Below are positions 42,845-51,245 of a stretch of 64,000 bases of DNA, in pieces. This DNA is from Rufibacter psychrotolerans (lineage in GTDB: Bacteria > Bacteroidota > Bacteroidia > Cytophagales > Hymenobacteraceae), in contig NZ_JAFFJV010000014.1 of NCBI RefSeq assembly GCF_016924645.1, positions 141,075-205,074 on the forward strand. Reading direction: 5' to 3'. The stretch's first letter is position 1. Each line of letters opens with the position of its first letter. The translations under genes were made by a program, and so were the position numbers. The notes beneath the pieces are model-generated. The model was not told where the DNA came from, ran no database searches, and worked only from the letters and a program-made list of their open reading frames with translations.

Positions 42845-42877
42845 CAAAAATAGCATAGTCATAGGTTAGATGCTATT
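42845..42877 (-). promoter_or_regulatory. BREX operon promoter with overlapping inverted repeat
   Basis: The minus-strand -7 box TATTTTTG is at 42845-42852, about 60 bp before brxA. AATAGCAT (42849-42856) and ATGCTATT (42870-42877) form a perfect 8-bp inverted repeat with a 13-bp spacer covering the box and the upstream region. Binding there would block RNA polymerase. The binding protein is unknown; its sequence differs from the WYL-gene operator. Confidence 0.5.
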
Positions 42878-42965
42878 GATACTTATCTCTTATTACCAAC
42901 CAATTTTCTTTATTCTGTATATCCAAAGCATATTTGGATGGAGGGTAAGTACTTATGATTTTAAC

Positions 42966-42987
42966 TTAGAGGCTGATTAGAGGCTGA
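42966..42987. repeat. perfect 11-bp tandem duplication upstream of brxA
   Basis: TTAGAGGCTGA occurs twice in direct succession, spaced by one helical turn. It lies about 180 bp before brxA, in the 437-bp gap between brxA and mcrC. It may be a paired protein-binding site or a chance duplication. Confidence 0.6.
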
Positions 42988-43021
42988 ATCTGCAAATGCC
43001 TAAGCGCAATGTGACAAGAAG

Positions 43022-43129
43022 ATGTGGCTCTACCCAAAAGTGACGGAGCGAAATGATACTTACTGGGCAAGTAAGTGGGCTGAGTGGGTAAAAAACGAAT
43101 GGGCGCGCCCCACAGATAAAAAGAAATAA
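43022..43129 (+). CDS. possible 35-residue ORF or gene remnant in the brxA-mcrC gap
   Basis: ATG at 43022 gives MWLYPKVTERNDTYWASKWA and then a Trp- and Lys-rich tail to a stop at 43127. The composition (many Trp) and slightly higher GC than its surroundings suggest former coding sequence, but no family is recognised. It could be the tail of a lost gene. Confidence 0.2.
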   Translation: MWLYPKVTERNDTYWASKWAEWVKNEWARPTDKKK

Positions 43130-43222
43130 TAAACTACGGATTTAACAAAAATAAGAAACAATTAGTCTAAATAGAATCATACTCCCTTTTGATTATGTAA
43201 CAAGCTTAAAATCAGTACTAAA

Positions 43223-44617
43223 TCAACCTAGGGCACTTTGAAGCCGTTCTATTAATGCCTCTTCTTCTTGAATTAATTTAGATATGCTAATTCCTTCAGT
43301 AACATGCACACCATCAACAACGAACTTTGTCTCATTTCTTACAGTGTTACCATATAAATATTTAGAATGCGTTCTAGAAGTATCAATTAATTTTGATAAT
43401 GGATAAAGCAACCCTCCCAACACTACATCTGCACCATAGAAATGAATGTAAGTATGAATTTGATAGAAGTCACTTCTATCTAGGTCATCTTTTATCATGC
43501 GCATAGTCTTAAATTTTGCATCAAATACAGCTACTTTGCCGCTTATCTTATGTCTCATTACAATATCAGGAAACATCCTTCGCCTGTAGAACATATCTTG
43601 ATATAGTAACAACTCCTCTTGAGAATTCACATACCAATCATTAAAACTCTTGCTAAGCAATCTCTCAATATATAGTTCAAACAGCTGAGAGATATCAAAT
43701 AGAAATCCATGTGTTTCTAAGCTACTCTGCTTTTCACTAGCATCTAGTTCAAGTTGCAACAAGATAATTTCTGCATACTCTATTACCTTTTTAAAAGCAA
43801 AATATATAGGATTCTGTAAAGCTCTGTGATTTTTAGCTTTCAAGATAGTTTCATAGCTCACATACCTGCCAGAGTAATTTTGCTTAAGCAACTGGGTAAT
43901 ACTTAGCAGTTTTTTTTGAATGTCTTTACCAAACTTATTTTCAAGTTTTTTGCAAGTAAGATAAAGAACATCAACTATTTCCTGTATATAAACTTGCTCC
44001 CGGTAAGTACTAGTTATAGTTCCTTTGAATGGTATATTAGTTTTAATATACGTATTGATGTCTACCTTTCCCCTTACCTTATGGCTCTGTTGGGAGATAG
44101 TTTGGTATTCATTAGGTAGCCCAAGAACCGAAGCTTTTTCTAATGATTGTATAAATAGGTATGCGATTATGAATTCAAATTCATTAATTCTTAGATTTTT
44201 TAAGGAAGGAGCTTTTTGATTATCAATAAAAATATCATTTACAAAATTCAACATTCTGCGAAGAAAGTCGTTTCCGTACTTTGTGGTGATATTAAATTTA
44301 CAGCCTTTATGGTAAACTACACCAGCATATAACCCAGTTTGAACATAATATTGCATTTCCCCATTTGAGTTTTCCTTTGAATAAAGTCTTAAGACAAGTC
44401 GTTCTTCTTCTTGCCTAAATTTCTGATCTCTAAATCCAAATAATTTAAGTTTATTGAGGCTACTGTTGTGGGTAGTTAATTCAAATATAGATGAAAACAA
44501 TTTATCTCTCTGTGCCTCAAACTTCTTTCCTTTGATTAAAAGTGCTTTCTGTAAGTCCATCTCACTTAATGGAGCCTCGTTATAAAAGTTATTGTTGACT
44601 GGGATAGTTAATTCCAT
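43223..44617 (-). CDS. mcrC: McrC-like nuclease subunit of an McrBC system
   Basis: The 464-residue protein belongs to the McrBC 5-methylcytosine restriction component family. Its C-terminal PD-(D/E)XK nuclease shows RRRMFPDIVMRHKISGKVAV then FDAKFKTM (about residues 350-372): the Asp of PDI and the DAK triad. The N-terminal half (LSEMDLQKALLIKGKKFEAQ) would contact McrB. It follows mcrB by 5 bp. Together they cut DNA bearing modified bases, a type IV restriction activity; the exact modification is unknown. Confidence 0.87.
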   Translation of the reverse strand: MELTIPVNNNFYNEAPLSEMDLQKALLIKGKKFEAQRDKLFSSIFELTTHNSSLNKLKLFGFRDQKFRQEEERLVLRLYSKENSNGEMQYYVQTGLYAGVVYHKGCKFNITTKYGNDFLRRMLNFVNDIFIDNQKAPSLKNLRINEFEFIIAYLFIQSLEKASVLGLPNEYQTISQQSHKVRGKVDINTYIKTNIPFKGTITSTYREQVYIQEIVDVLYLTCKKLENKFGKDIQKKLLSITQLLKQNYSGRYVSYETILKAKNHRALQNPIYFAFKKVIEYAEIILLQLELDASEKQSSLETHGFLFDISQLFELYIERLLSKSFNDWYVNSQEELLLYQDMFYRRRMFPDIVMRHKISGKVAVFDAKFKTMRMIKDDLDRSDFYQIHTYIHFYGADVVLGGLLYPLSKLIDTSRTHSKYLYGNTVRNETKFVVDGVHVTEGISISKLIQEEEALIERLQSALG

Positions 44618-44622
44618 TTGCC

Positions 44623-46656
44623 CTATTTATTGGTAAATGGCTGTTTGAACTTAGCAAGCGATTGATCCAATCTTTTGTCTAATTCGCTCTCTGGATATAA
44701 TGCCCTCAAGTACTCTTTTAATGTTGGTCTTAAATGAAGTTCGAATAGGGTTTCAATATTCTTTGTCGTTATAGACTTACGATTGGCTATATCAGACATC
44801 TTCATAAAAAAAGAATGGCCAAACTCATATGATTTCCCCAATCCAAGTTCAATTGATATATAGTTATTTAAATATCTACATGCCTCCACATAAATATCAA
44901 TATTATCAAACTCACTCCAATTTTTGCCTTTCGTTCTTTCTAAAATAACTTCATAGTCACAATCTTTGCGGATCCATTTAAACCTTCTTCGGAGTGCCAG
45001 ATCAAAAGCATCAATATTTTTATCAACATCATTCATCATACCTATAAAATAAATATTGGAAGGCACCCCGAAATATGCATTACCATCTATCAACTCATAA
45101 GCTAAAGCAGCTTTGTCCTCTTCTGATAATTGTTCTATAAGAGTGGAATATTGAGTCTTTATTAAGTTGCCATTTTCAGGATAAGTAACATTATGGCGGT
45201 AATTCTTCTCAAGTCTGGATAAGGTTTCACCAAAGACGGCTGACAGATTAGCTCTGTTAATTTCATCAACTACAAAGTAAAATTTTTTATCTGGCTGCTG
45301 CTTTGCCTTTTTACAAAAGCGTTTAAACACCCCATCTACAAGCTCAAATTTTATATTACCATCCTTTCCTATGCCTTTTGGCTTTATTCCCTCAATGAAG
45401 TCTTCATATGTAAACGAAGGATGAAATTGCACCACTTCATAAAGGTCCCTGTTTCCTTGGCAAACAAAATTTAAACTTCGTTGAACTGAGTATGTTTTGC
45501 CAGTTCCAGGAGGACCATAAAGAATGACATTAGGTGTATTTTCGTCTGCTATGCTCTTTGTGTGTCGTAACATCCACAAGAAACTTGATAATATATATTG
45601 ATCCGTAAAAGAACTGGACTCCATTCCGAATAGCTCTTTTGCAAATGCTGAAATAGCCGCATTTTTACCAAGGTTATGATTTTCATCGCCATTGATGAAT
45701 TCCTCATACAGTTCATTTATTACATCATTAGAGTAAATGTAAATGAAATCTGTCTGATGATCTAACACTGCTAATTTTCTCAGAATTTGTTTTGCTCCAA
45801 TATTATTATTCTCTACGATCCTTATTATATCCCAAATGCTAGAAGATTTAACTATTCCCTCTATTACAGGTTTTATATCTTTGTTAAATTTCTCTTCTGC
45901 TTCCTCTCTTGTACCATTAGGCTTGTCTTTTCCAATAGTATAAGTGGTTTTATCATTATTTAACTTAACACCAAAGTTTATTGCCGTGCCAGGCTTAGAT
46001 GATCCAAATACTTGGCGAGTTGTACGTTCTAAGAAATTACATAAGTATCCGCCTGCAAGCGATCCATTAGTGTTACTTAAAGTATTGGTGTAATCCTCTA
46101 AGGAGAAAGAACCATTAGCAATTCTACTTTTATAGGCTTGCCACTCCTTCATTCTCATCTCAAGTTTTTCTTCAATATCTTTCTTATCAAAACTTTTCTT
46201 ATAACCTTCCCAAAATTCCTTCAACTCAACTTGACGCTTTTCAGATAAAACGCTATTTTTTTCCATTTCATTTTTGATTAAGAAGTAGTCCTTTTCTGTG
46301 ATACTTACAATTCGATCTCGGGTAGACTTATTAGAAAGCTCCGCATATAAACTATCGGTATCTACATTATACAACCATTTATTGATTTGAGCAATCTTGA
46401 AGAACACTGTATTTCTCCCATCAACATTCTTTGGTGTACAAGATTGCTCTACAACTGCTTCACCCCAATACTTTTTTGTTTTGAATTCTTTAAATACTAC
46501 TTTATCACCTTCTTTAGGTTTGTTTATCAATCCTACCTTTGGATCAAAATAATATTCTTTCGTTTGAATTATATTATTAGTATCCCAAATGGAATTATCA
46601 TACTCGCCAACAGGATTGTTAGCAAAAATAAAATACTGAATTTGTTCTTTAGACAT
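44623..46656 (-). CDS. mcrB: McrB-like GTPase/AAA+ subunit
   Basis: The 677-residue protein from ATG 46656 (MSKEQIQYFIFANNPVGEYD) has an N-terminal modified-DNA reading module of EVE-like appearance (about residues 1-110). A helical middle follows. The McrB AAA domain has Walker A VILYGPPGTGKTYSVQRSL (about 378-396), Walker B FVVDEINRANLSAVFGETLS, the NxxD-type signature FIGMMNDVDKNIDAFDLALR and the arginine finger RRRFKWI. A GTG 6 bp upstream is a less likely start. An insertion sequence ends only about 10 bp before the start, so the native promoter has been displaced. Confidence 0.88.
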   Translation of the reverse strand: MSKEQIQYFIFANNPVGEYDNSIWDTNNIIQTKEYYFDPKVGLINKPKEGDKVVFKEFKTKKYWGEAVVEQSCTPKNVDGRNTVFFKIAQINKWLYNVDTDSLYAELSNKSTRDRIVSITEKDYFLIKNEMEKNSVLSEKRQVELKEFWEGYKKSFDKKDIEEKLEMRMKEWQAYKSRIANGSFSLEDYTNTLSNTNGSLAGGYLCNFLERTTRQVFGSSKPGTAINFGVKLNNDKTTYTIGKDKPNGTREEAEEKFNKDIKPVIEGIVKSSSIWDIIRIVENNNIGAKQILRKLAVLDHQTDFIYIYSNDVINELYEEFINGDENHNLGKNAAISAFAKELFGMESSSFTDQYILSSFLWMLRHTKSIADENTPNVILYGPPGTGKTYSVQRSLNFVCQGNRDLYEVVQFHPSFTYEDFIEGIKPKGIGKDGNIKFELVDGVFKRFCKKAKQQPDKKFYFVVDEINRANLSAVFGETLSRLEKNYRHNVTYPENGNLIKTQYSTLIEQLSEEDKAALAYELIDGNAYFGVPSNIYFIGMMNDVDKNIDAFDLALRRRFKWIRKDCDYEVILERTKGKNWSEFDNIDIYVEACRYLNNYISIELGLGKSYEFGHSFFMKMSDIANRKSITTKNIETLFELHLRPTLKEYLRALYPESELDKRLDQSLAKFKQPFTNK

Positions 46657-46666
46657 TTGCACTAAA

Positions 46667-47550
46667 TAGTTTTAATAAGAAGCTGTTTAGAGTTTTTAAC
46701 TTCCAAATAATTAGGCATGTAAAAGTGTTTGCGAAGACATATCAAACCTGAACCTAATCCGATGGAAGTCATAAACGAAGATAGCATAAACCGCTGGATT
46801 GTCCCTCACCTGAGCATAGGCAAAAGAGGCAGCAAGCCCCGTGTGAAACCCTCAGCGATCATGTCGGCCATTCTCTACCGGCTCAAGACTGGCTGCCAGT
46901 GGCGGGAACTTCCCACCAGGGAGTTCTTCGGCATCGTTCCCATGAGCTGGCAGGGGGTGTACCACCACTTCAGCAAGTGGGCCGGTGACGGCAGCCTGAG
47001 AAAGGCGTGGACGCCAGACGCTCAGCAAAAACGGTGGGGAGCACGTGGGCTATCAGGCCCGCAAGGCAGGCAAGAGCTGCAACAGCCTGTTTCTCTCCGA
47101 CAGCAAGGGTCTGCTGCTGGCCTGCTGCCAGCCGGTCTCGGGTGACCACCACGACCTGTTCGAGATAGAAGAGGTGTCTGGCCAGCTGTGCGGTCTCCTG
47201 GAGGAGGCAGGCCTGCAGACCGATGGCTTGTTCCTGAATGCGGATGCGGGCTTCGACTCTGAGGACTTCAGACGCCTGTGCTCAGAGAGGAAGATCGAGG
47301 CCAACATCGCCTTCAATCCTATGCATGGGAAGAGCAGTAATAAATATGTGTAGTTTGATGAGGAGCTCTTCAAGAACAGAACCGTTATCGAGCATGCCAA
47401 TGCATGTCTCGACAGCTTCAAGGCGCTGCTGATACGATTCGAAACAAAAGCCAGGAACTGGGTCGCACTCCATTTACTAGCTTTTACAGTCCTATTTATC
47501 CGCAAAATCATTGAAACTGAAAAACTTTAAACAGCTTCTTATTAAAACTA
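46667..47550 (+). mobile_element. IS5-family insertion sequence, inactive
   Basis: The element has matching inverted ends: TAGTTTTAATAAGAAGCTGT at the left and its reverse complement at the right (ACAGCTTCTTATTAAAACTA). The match continues past 20 bp with few mismatches, and part may be target duplication. It is about 880 bp long. The only gene inside is a broken transposase. Its left end abuts mcrB. Confidence 0.8.
46729..47530 (+). pseudogene. IS5-family transposase, disrupted
   Basis: The first frame encodes the N-terminal part (NRWIVPHLSIGKRGSKPRVK, AILYRLKTGCQWRELPTREF). Near 47010-47045 the frame changes, and about 30 residues around the first catalytic Asp (normally LDGSH) are missing. 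The second frame continues GGEHVGYQARKAGKSCNSLF, NADAGFDSEDFRRLCSERKI, up to an in-frame TAG at 47351. Beyond it the conserved NRTVIEHANACLDSFKALLI and LHLLAFTVLFIRKII end at 47530. Deletion, frameshift and nonsense codon together mean no active product. Confidence 0.85.
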
Positions 47551-47681
47551 AAAAACTATGAAATAAGAAAAGGAGGAAAAAATTCAAAGAAAGATAGAAG
47601 ATGCAAAGAGACTGGAGCAAAAAAGGATAAAGTGTGAACTTGAGTTGTAGCAAGAAAAAGAGCTAGTACTGTTTGAAAAAT

Positions 47682-47924
47682 CTTCTGCTAGAGGCTCAGC
47701 TATGGCAACAGTCTCAAGTATTATAAGATTACATTGTAGTTGTTGAAGCTAAGGTTCTTGTACAGAGTATTCTTTTAGATCCACTCAACATATAGCTATT
47801 ATGGGCTTCAAAGAAAGCGGACTGGTATGCCCTGCAAATCAAAGGAATGGATGAATCATTGAAAGAGATAAATACGACCTCCTTTCAATTAAGAAAAGAA
47901 CTTAGTTCTACTGGAAAAAGGTGA
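47682..47924 (+). pseudogene. remnant of an unnamed island gene
   Basis: One frame with two stop codons (47724 and 47793) still reads LLLEAQLWQQSQVL, DYIVVVEAKVLVQSILLDPL, WASKKADWYALQIKGMDESL. The pattern (AxQWxQxxxLRxYIxxVE ... WAxKKADWYDPL) resembles the C-terminus of a protein common on Bacteroidota mobile islands. Upstream sequence from 47560 is A-rich and may be more of the same gene. The function is unknown. Confidence 0.4.
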
Positions 47925-48000
47925 ATACACATTTATATTAACCTATTCTTCGAGCATAAGAAAACTCTTCATTTGTGTGCAAATTGTGTGCAAACAAAAA

Positions 48001-48032
48001 AGCCACTTACAAGTTTTACCTCGTAAGTGGCT
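48001..48032 (-). terminator. terminator of the tRNA gene
   Basis: On the minus strand the arms AGCCACTTAC / GTAAGTGGCT form a 10-bp stem followed by six T, 11 bases past the tRNA 3' end. The arms equal those of the terminator at 17838. Confidence 0.8.
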
Positions 48033-48042
48033 GATTTTCAGG

Positions 48043-48116
48043 TGGGCCCACTTGGAATCGAACCAAGCACCTACTGATTATGAGTCAGTTGCTCTAACCG
48101 AATGAGCTATAGGCCC
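48043..48116 (-). tRNA. tRNA with anticodon CAU (elongator Met or lysidine Ile2)
   Basis: The 74-base cloverleaf has acceptor stem GGGCCTA / TGGGCCC, D-loop AGCTCATTCGGTTAGAGC, anticodon stem ACTGA/TCAGT with loop CTCATAA, and T-arm CTTGG-TTCGATT-CCAAG. The discriminator is A; only CC of the CCA end is encoded. CAU is read by tRNA-Met or, after lysidine modification, by tRNA-Ile2; sequence alone does not settle which. It marks the right border of the defence island, a usual integration site. Confidence 0.93.
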
Positions 48117-48190
48117 GGCCAAATCTTTGATTTGGGAGTGCAATTCTACAAATTTGTGTTTTAAATCGCAAAACAAAGCACTCATTAATC

Positions 48191-48835
48191 GTGGACTTTT
48201 CTACTGTAAAAAATATCATCTTTGACCTGGGCGGCGTGATCATCAACATTGACTACGCCAAAGGAACTGATGCCCTCCGGGCCTACGGCAAAACCGGCGC
48301 TTCCATAGACTTCAGCCAGAAGGCGCAGTCTGAACTCTTTGACCTGTACGAGCGCGGGGACATTTCCTCCGAGGCGTTCCGGGAGGGGCTCCGGGCCGAG
48401 TACTACCTGGAGGCGACCGACGAGCAAATAGACGAAGCCTGGAACAGCCTGCTGCTGGACATCCCGGCCGAGCGCATTGAACTCTTGCGCCAGCTCAAAA
48501 AGCACTACAACCTGTACCTGCTCAGCAACACCAACGCCATCCACATGCTGGCCTTCAACAAGATTGTGGAAGAGAACTTCGGGATTCCCAGCCTGGACAG
48601 CCTCTTTGACAAAGCCTACTACTCGCACCTGGTGCGCATGCGCAAGCCCGGTGGCGAGGTGTTTGAGCACATTTTAGCCGAAAACGGCCTGAAACGCGAA
48701 GAGACCCTCTTCATTGACGACAGCATCCAGCACATTGAAGGGGCTCGGGAAGTAGGCTTACAGACCATCCACCTGGCCCCTCCCCTCACCATCAACCAGG
48801 TTTTAGCAGAAGCGCTGCCGGAGCATGGGGCGTAA
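48191..48835 (+). CDS. HAD-superfamily hydrolase
   Basis: The 214-residue protein has HAD motif I FDLGGVIINID (about residues 11-21), motif II LLSNTNAIH (about 112-120), a conserved Lys (RKPGGEVFE) and motif IV TLFIDDSIQHIEGA. The cap is small and helical, as in YihX/YjgI-like sugar-phosphate or FMN phosphatases. The start is GTG at 48191; no better ATG exists upstream before the tRNA gene. It overlaps the next gene by 11 bp. The substrate is unknown. Confidence 0.88.
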   Translation: MDFSTVKNIIFDLGGVIINIDYAKGTDALRAYGKTGASIDFSQKAQSELFDLYERGDISSEAFREGLRAEYYLEATDEQIDEAWNSLLLDIPAERIELLRQLKKHYNLYLLSNTNAIHMLAFNKIVEENFGIPSLDSLFDKAYYSHLVRMRKPGGEVFEHILAENGLKREETLFIDDSIQHIEGAREVGLQTIHLAPPLTINQVLAEALPEHGA

Positions 48836-49949
48836 GCGATTCCTGCACGTCCTGCTCTTTCTGGTCACGCTGGCCACCACCACCCTGGCGGGGGCAGAAT
48901 GGCGCTACGGCCGGGCGTTCTTCTACGGGCCCGAGGGCTTTACCTGGATCCCCGACATTACCTGGGCCGAGGTGTTGGGCGGCATGGCGTTCTCAGGGGC
49001 TTTCCTGGGCTTCCTGACCGTGCACGAGTTTGGGCATTACCTCACGGCCCGGCACTACAAGGTGAACGTCACGCTGCCCTATTACATACCGGTGTGGCTG
49101 GGCGTTACCTTCGGGATTGGGACCATGGGCGCCTTCATCCGCATCAAAGACCGCATTTTCTCCCGCAAGGAGTTTTTTGACATTGGCATTGCCGGTCCGC
49201 TGGCGGGCTTTGCGGTGGCGCTGGCCCTGCTGGTGTACGGGTTCACCCACCTGCCGCCCGCAGACTACCTGTACCAGATCCACCCCGAGTACCGCCTCCT
49301 GGGCTCAGCCTACGCCACGTACGCCTACGCGGGACCCGAGGACCTGGCCCTGGGCCGAAACCTCCTGTTCTGGTTCTTTGAGGAGTTCATCGCTGATCCG
49401 GCCCTGGTGCCCAACCGCTACGAGATGGCGCACTACCCGGTCTTGTTCGCGGCCTTTCTTTCCTTGTTCTTCACGGCGCTTAACCTCTTGCCCATCGGGC
49501 AGCTAGACGGCGGCCATATTCTGTACGGGCTCTTGGGGTATGAGCGGTTCAACCGGCTGTCGCCCCTGCTGTTCACGGCGTTTATCTTTTATGCCGGGCT
49601 GGGCTTTCTGCCCCTGAATGTAAATTGGGAAGACGACTGGTGGAAATGGGCCGGCTACCTGCTGTACCTGGGCATTGTGTTCCGGCCCCTGTTCCCCGAC
49701 GTGAAACGCAGCCTGTACCTTACCGCCGGGGTGGTGTGCGCGCAACTGGCCGTGCAGGTCATGTGGCCCCAGGCGCAGGGATACAACGGCTGGCTGGTTT
49801 TCGGGCTCATTTTGTCCAGGGCGTTGGGAATCTTTCATCCGCCCAGCCCCAACGAGGAGCCCCTGAGCCGGGGCCGCAAATGGCTGGGCTGGTTCTCGCT
49901 GGTGGTGTTCCTGCTCTGCTTCAGCCCCGCGCCCTTTATTGTAGATTAA
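48825..49949 (+). CDS. site-2 protease family (M50) membrane metalloprotease
   Basis: The 374-residue membrane protein has the zinc motif HEFGH in FLTVHEFGHYLTARHYKV (about residue 67). The second motif is LLPIGQLDGGHILYGLLGY (about 220-238), the LDG variant of NPDG that supplies the third zinc ligand. About six membrane helices are predicted. Such proteases cut membrane proteins inside the bilayer; related plant proteins are EGY-type. The target is unknown. The start lies inside the HAD gene end, so the two are coupled. Confidence 0.9.
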   Translation: MGRKRFLHVLLFLVTLATTTLAGAEWRYGRAFFYGPEGFTWIPDITWAEVLGGMAFSGAFLGFLTVHEFGHYLTARHYKVNVTLPYYIPVWLGVTFGIGTMGAFIRIKDRIFSRKEFFDIGIAGPLAGFAVALALLVYGFTHLPPADYLYQIHPEYRLLGSAYATYAYAGPEDLALGRNLLFWFFEEFIADPALVPNRYEMAHYPVLFAAFLSLFFTALNLLPIGQLDGGHILYGLLGYERFNRLSPLLFTAFIFYAGLGFLPLNVNWEDDWWKWAGYLLYLGIVFRPLFPDVKRSLYLTAGVVCAQLAVQVMWPQAQGYNGWLVFGLILSRALGIFHPPSPNEEPLSRGRKWLGWFSLVVFLLCFSPAPFIVD

Positions 49950-49955
49950 CCCTGT

Positions 49956-49987
49956 TTCGGGGCTGTTTCCTTAGAAACAGCCCCGAA
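49956..49987 (+). terminator. hairpin between the protease and YeeE genes
   Basis: TTCGGGGCTGTTTC and GAAACAGCCCCGAA form a 14-bp stem with a 4-base loop, 7 bp past the protease stop. It belongs to the dispersed family. A second, weaker copy follows at about 49991-50022. Confidence 0.75.
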
Positions 49988-50037
49988 TTGTTTTCAGGCC
50001 TTTTCCATAAAACAGGGCTCAAAATGGCCCACGCGGG

Positions 50038-50451
50038 TTAGTGAGGGAGCCGGTCCCGCACCACGCCGTACGCGTAGGTACCCAGCAGCCCCCCCAGGAT
50101 CGCCACCAGAATGGGCCAGTAGGCAAACCCCACGTTCACGAACAAAGGTCCCGGACAAGCCCCCACCAGGGCCCAGCCCAAGCCGAAGATAATGCCACCC
50201 AGCAGGTAGCGCGGCACGGATTTTTCCTTGGGCGTAAACGTGATGGGGTTGCCCTGAAAATCGCGGAGGTGATACTGCTTGATGAGCCAGACGGCAAGGG
50301 TGCCCAGCACCACCGCAGTCCCGATAATGCCATACATGTGGAAACTCTGGAACCGGAACATTTCCTGAATACGGTACCACGAGATAGCCTCTGACTTGCT
50401 CATCACAATGCCGAAGAGCAGGCCGGTGAAGATAAATTTCAATCCTTTCAA
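50038..50451 (-). CDS. YeeE/YedE-type half transporter, small subunit
   Basis: The 137-residue membrane protein has four hydrophobic segments, GGIIFGLGWALVGACPGPLF (with the family's conserved Cys in ACPG) and LGGLLGTYAYGVVRDRL. Together with the next gene it would form a YeeE/YedE sulfur transporter (thiosulfate or a related sulfur anion) split into two halves, as is common in Bacteroidota. The substrate is inferred from family. Confidence 0.88.
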   Translation of the reverse strand: MKGLKFIFTGLLFGIVMSKSEAISWYRIQEMFRFQSFHMYGIIGTAVVLGTLAVWLIKQYHLRDFQGNPITFTPKEKSVPRYLLGGIIFGLGWALVGACPGPLFVNVGFAYWPILVAILGGLLGTYAYGVVRDRLPH

Positions 50452-50521
50452 GGTTGGGGTTAGTTTAATTTGCTAGCTGCCAGACCCGCACATCGGCCCT
50501 GTTTGCCAGCAAGAGATGAAT

Positions 50522-51079
50522 TTAGAAGATGAGCGGGAACAGCACGAAGGTCATGAGCAGGCCCCCCACAAAGAAGCCCACCACCGCCAGCAACGAAGGC
50601 CACTGCAAATTGGAAAGGCCACTGATGGCGTGCCCCGAGGTACAGCCGCCGGCGTACCTAGACCCGAACCCAATCAGGAAGCCGCCGGCCAGCAACAGCA
50701 GCAGGTGCTTCGGGCTGAAGAACGCCTCGCTCCCAAACAGCTCCTGCGGCTGCATGCCCTGGGGCGCGGCAAAGCCCAGTTCCTGTAAGTCCTGCAGGGT
50801 GGCGGCTGAAAGCTGCACGGCCTCCCCGTTGGCGAGAAACGTGGACGAGAGCCACCCGCCCCCAATGGCGCCCACCAGAAACAGGAGGTTCCACCCCTGG
50901 GCCCGCCAATCAAAATCAAAGAAGGACACCCGCTTTCCGGCGCCGCAGGCCGCACAGAGCACCCGAAAATTAGACGAAAAGCCAAACGATTTCCCGAAGA
51001 AAAGCAGTAAGACCATGACCAGGGCAATCACCGGCCCAGACACATACCAGGGCCAGGGCTGGCGGAGTATTTCAAGCAT
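50522..51079 (-). CDS. YeeE/YedE-type half transporter, large subunit
   Basis: The 185-residue protein from ATG 51079 ([20 protein letters not shown]) has membrane segments and the conserved [20 protein letters not shown] (Cys in GGCTSGH). An earlier in-frame ATG at 51211 would add 44 unlikely residues. Next to the CstB-like gene, it likely brings in thiosulfate or exports reactive sulfur; the direction is not known. Confidence 0.88.
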   Translation of the reverse strand: MLEILRQPWPWYVSGPVIALVMVLLLFFGKSFGFSSNFRVLCAACGAGKRVSFFDFDWRAQGWNLLFLVGAIGGGWLSSTFLANGEAVQLSAATLQDLQELGFAAPQGMQPQELFGSEAFFSPKHLLLLLAGGFLIGFGSRYAGGCTSGHAISGLSNLQWPSLLAVVGFFVGGLLMTFVLFPLIF

Positions 51080-51245
51080 AGAGTTAAGAAAAGGGCCGAG
51101 AAACAGACGCCTCCCGGCCGATGAAGGATTGGCGGCCGCCGAGCTGCACTTTGCCCGCACAGGGTAGTCACCAGAGGGCGCACCCAGCAGGCAGAGCCCA
51201 CGGGCGCCCATCGGCAGCAGCCGTTTGTAAGGCTTTTTTTAAGAA

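Noticed and set aside
42786..43222. CRISPR array
   Set aside because: Only one 11-bp tandem duplication occurs here; no regularly spaced repeats with unique spacers were found anywhere in the window.
47950..48042. Attachment-site duplication of the tRNA end
   Set aside because: Bases that flank the tRNA were compared by eye with the left border (24.7-25.1 kb) and the 9.2-11 kb pocket; no second copy of the tRNA 3' end was seen.
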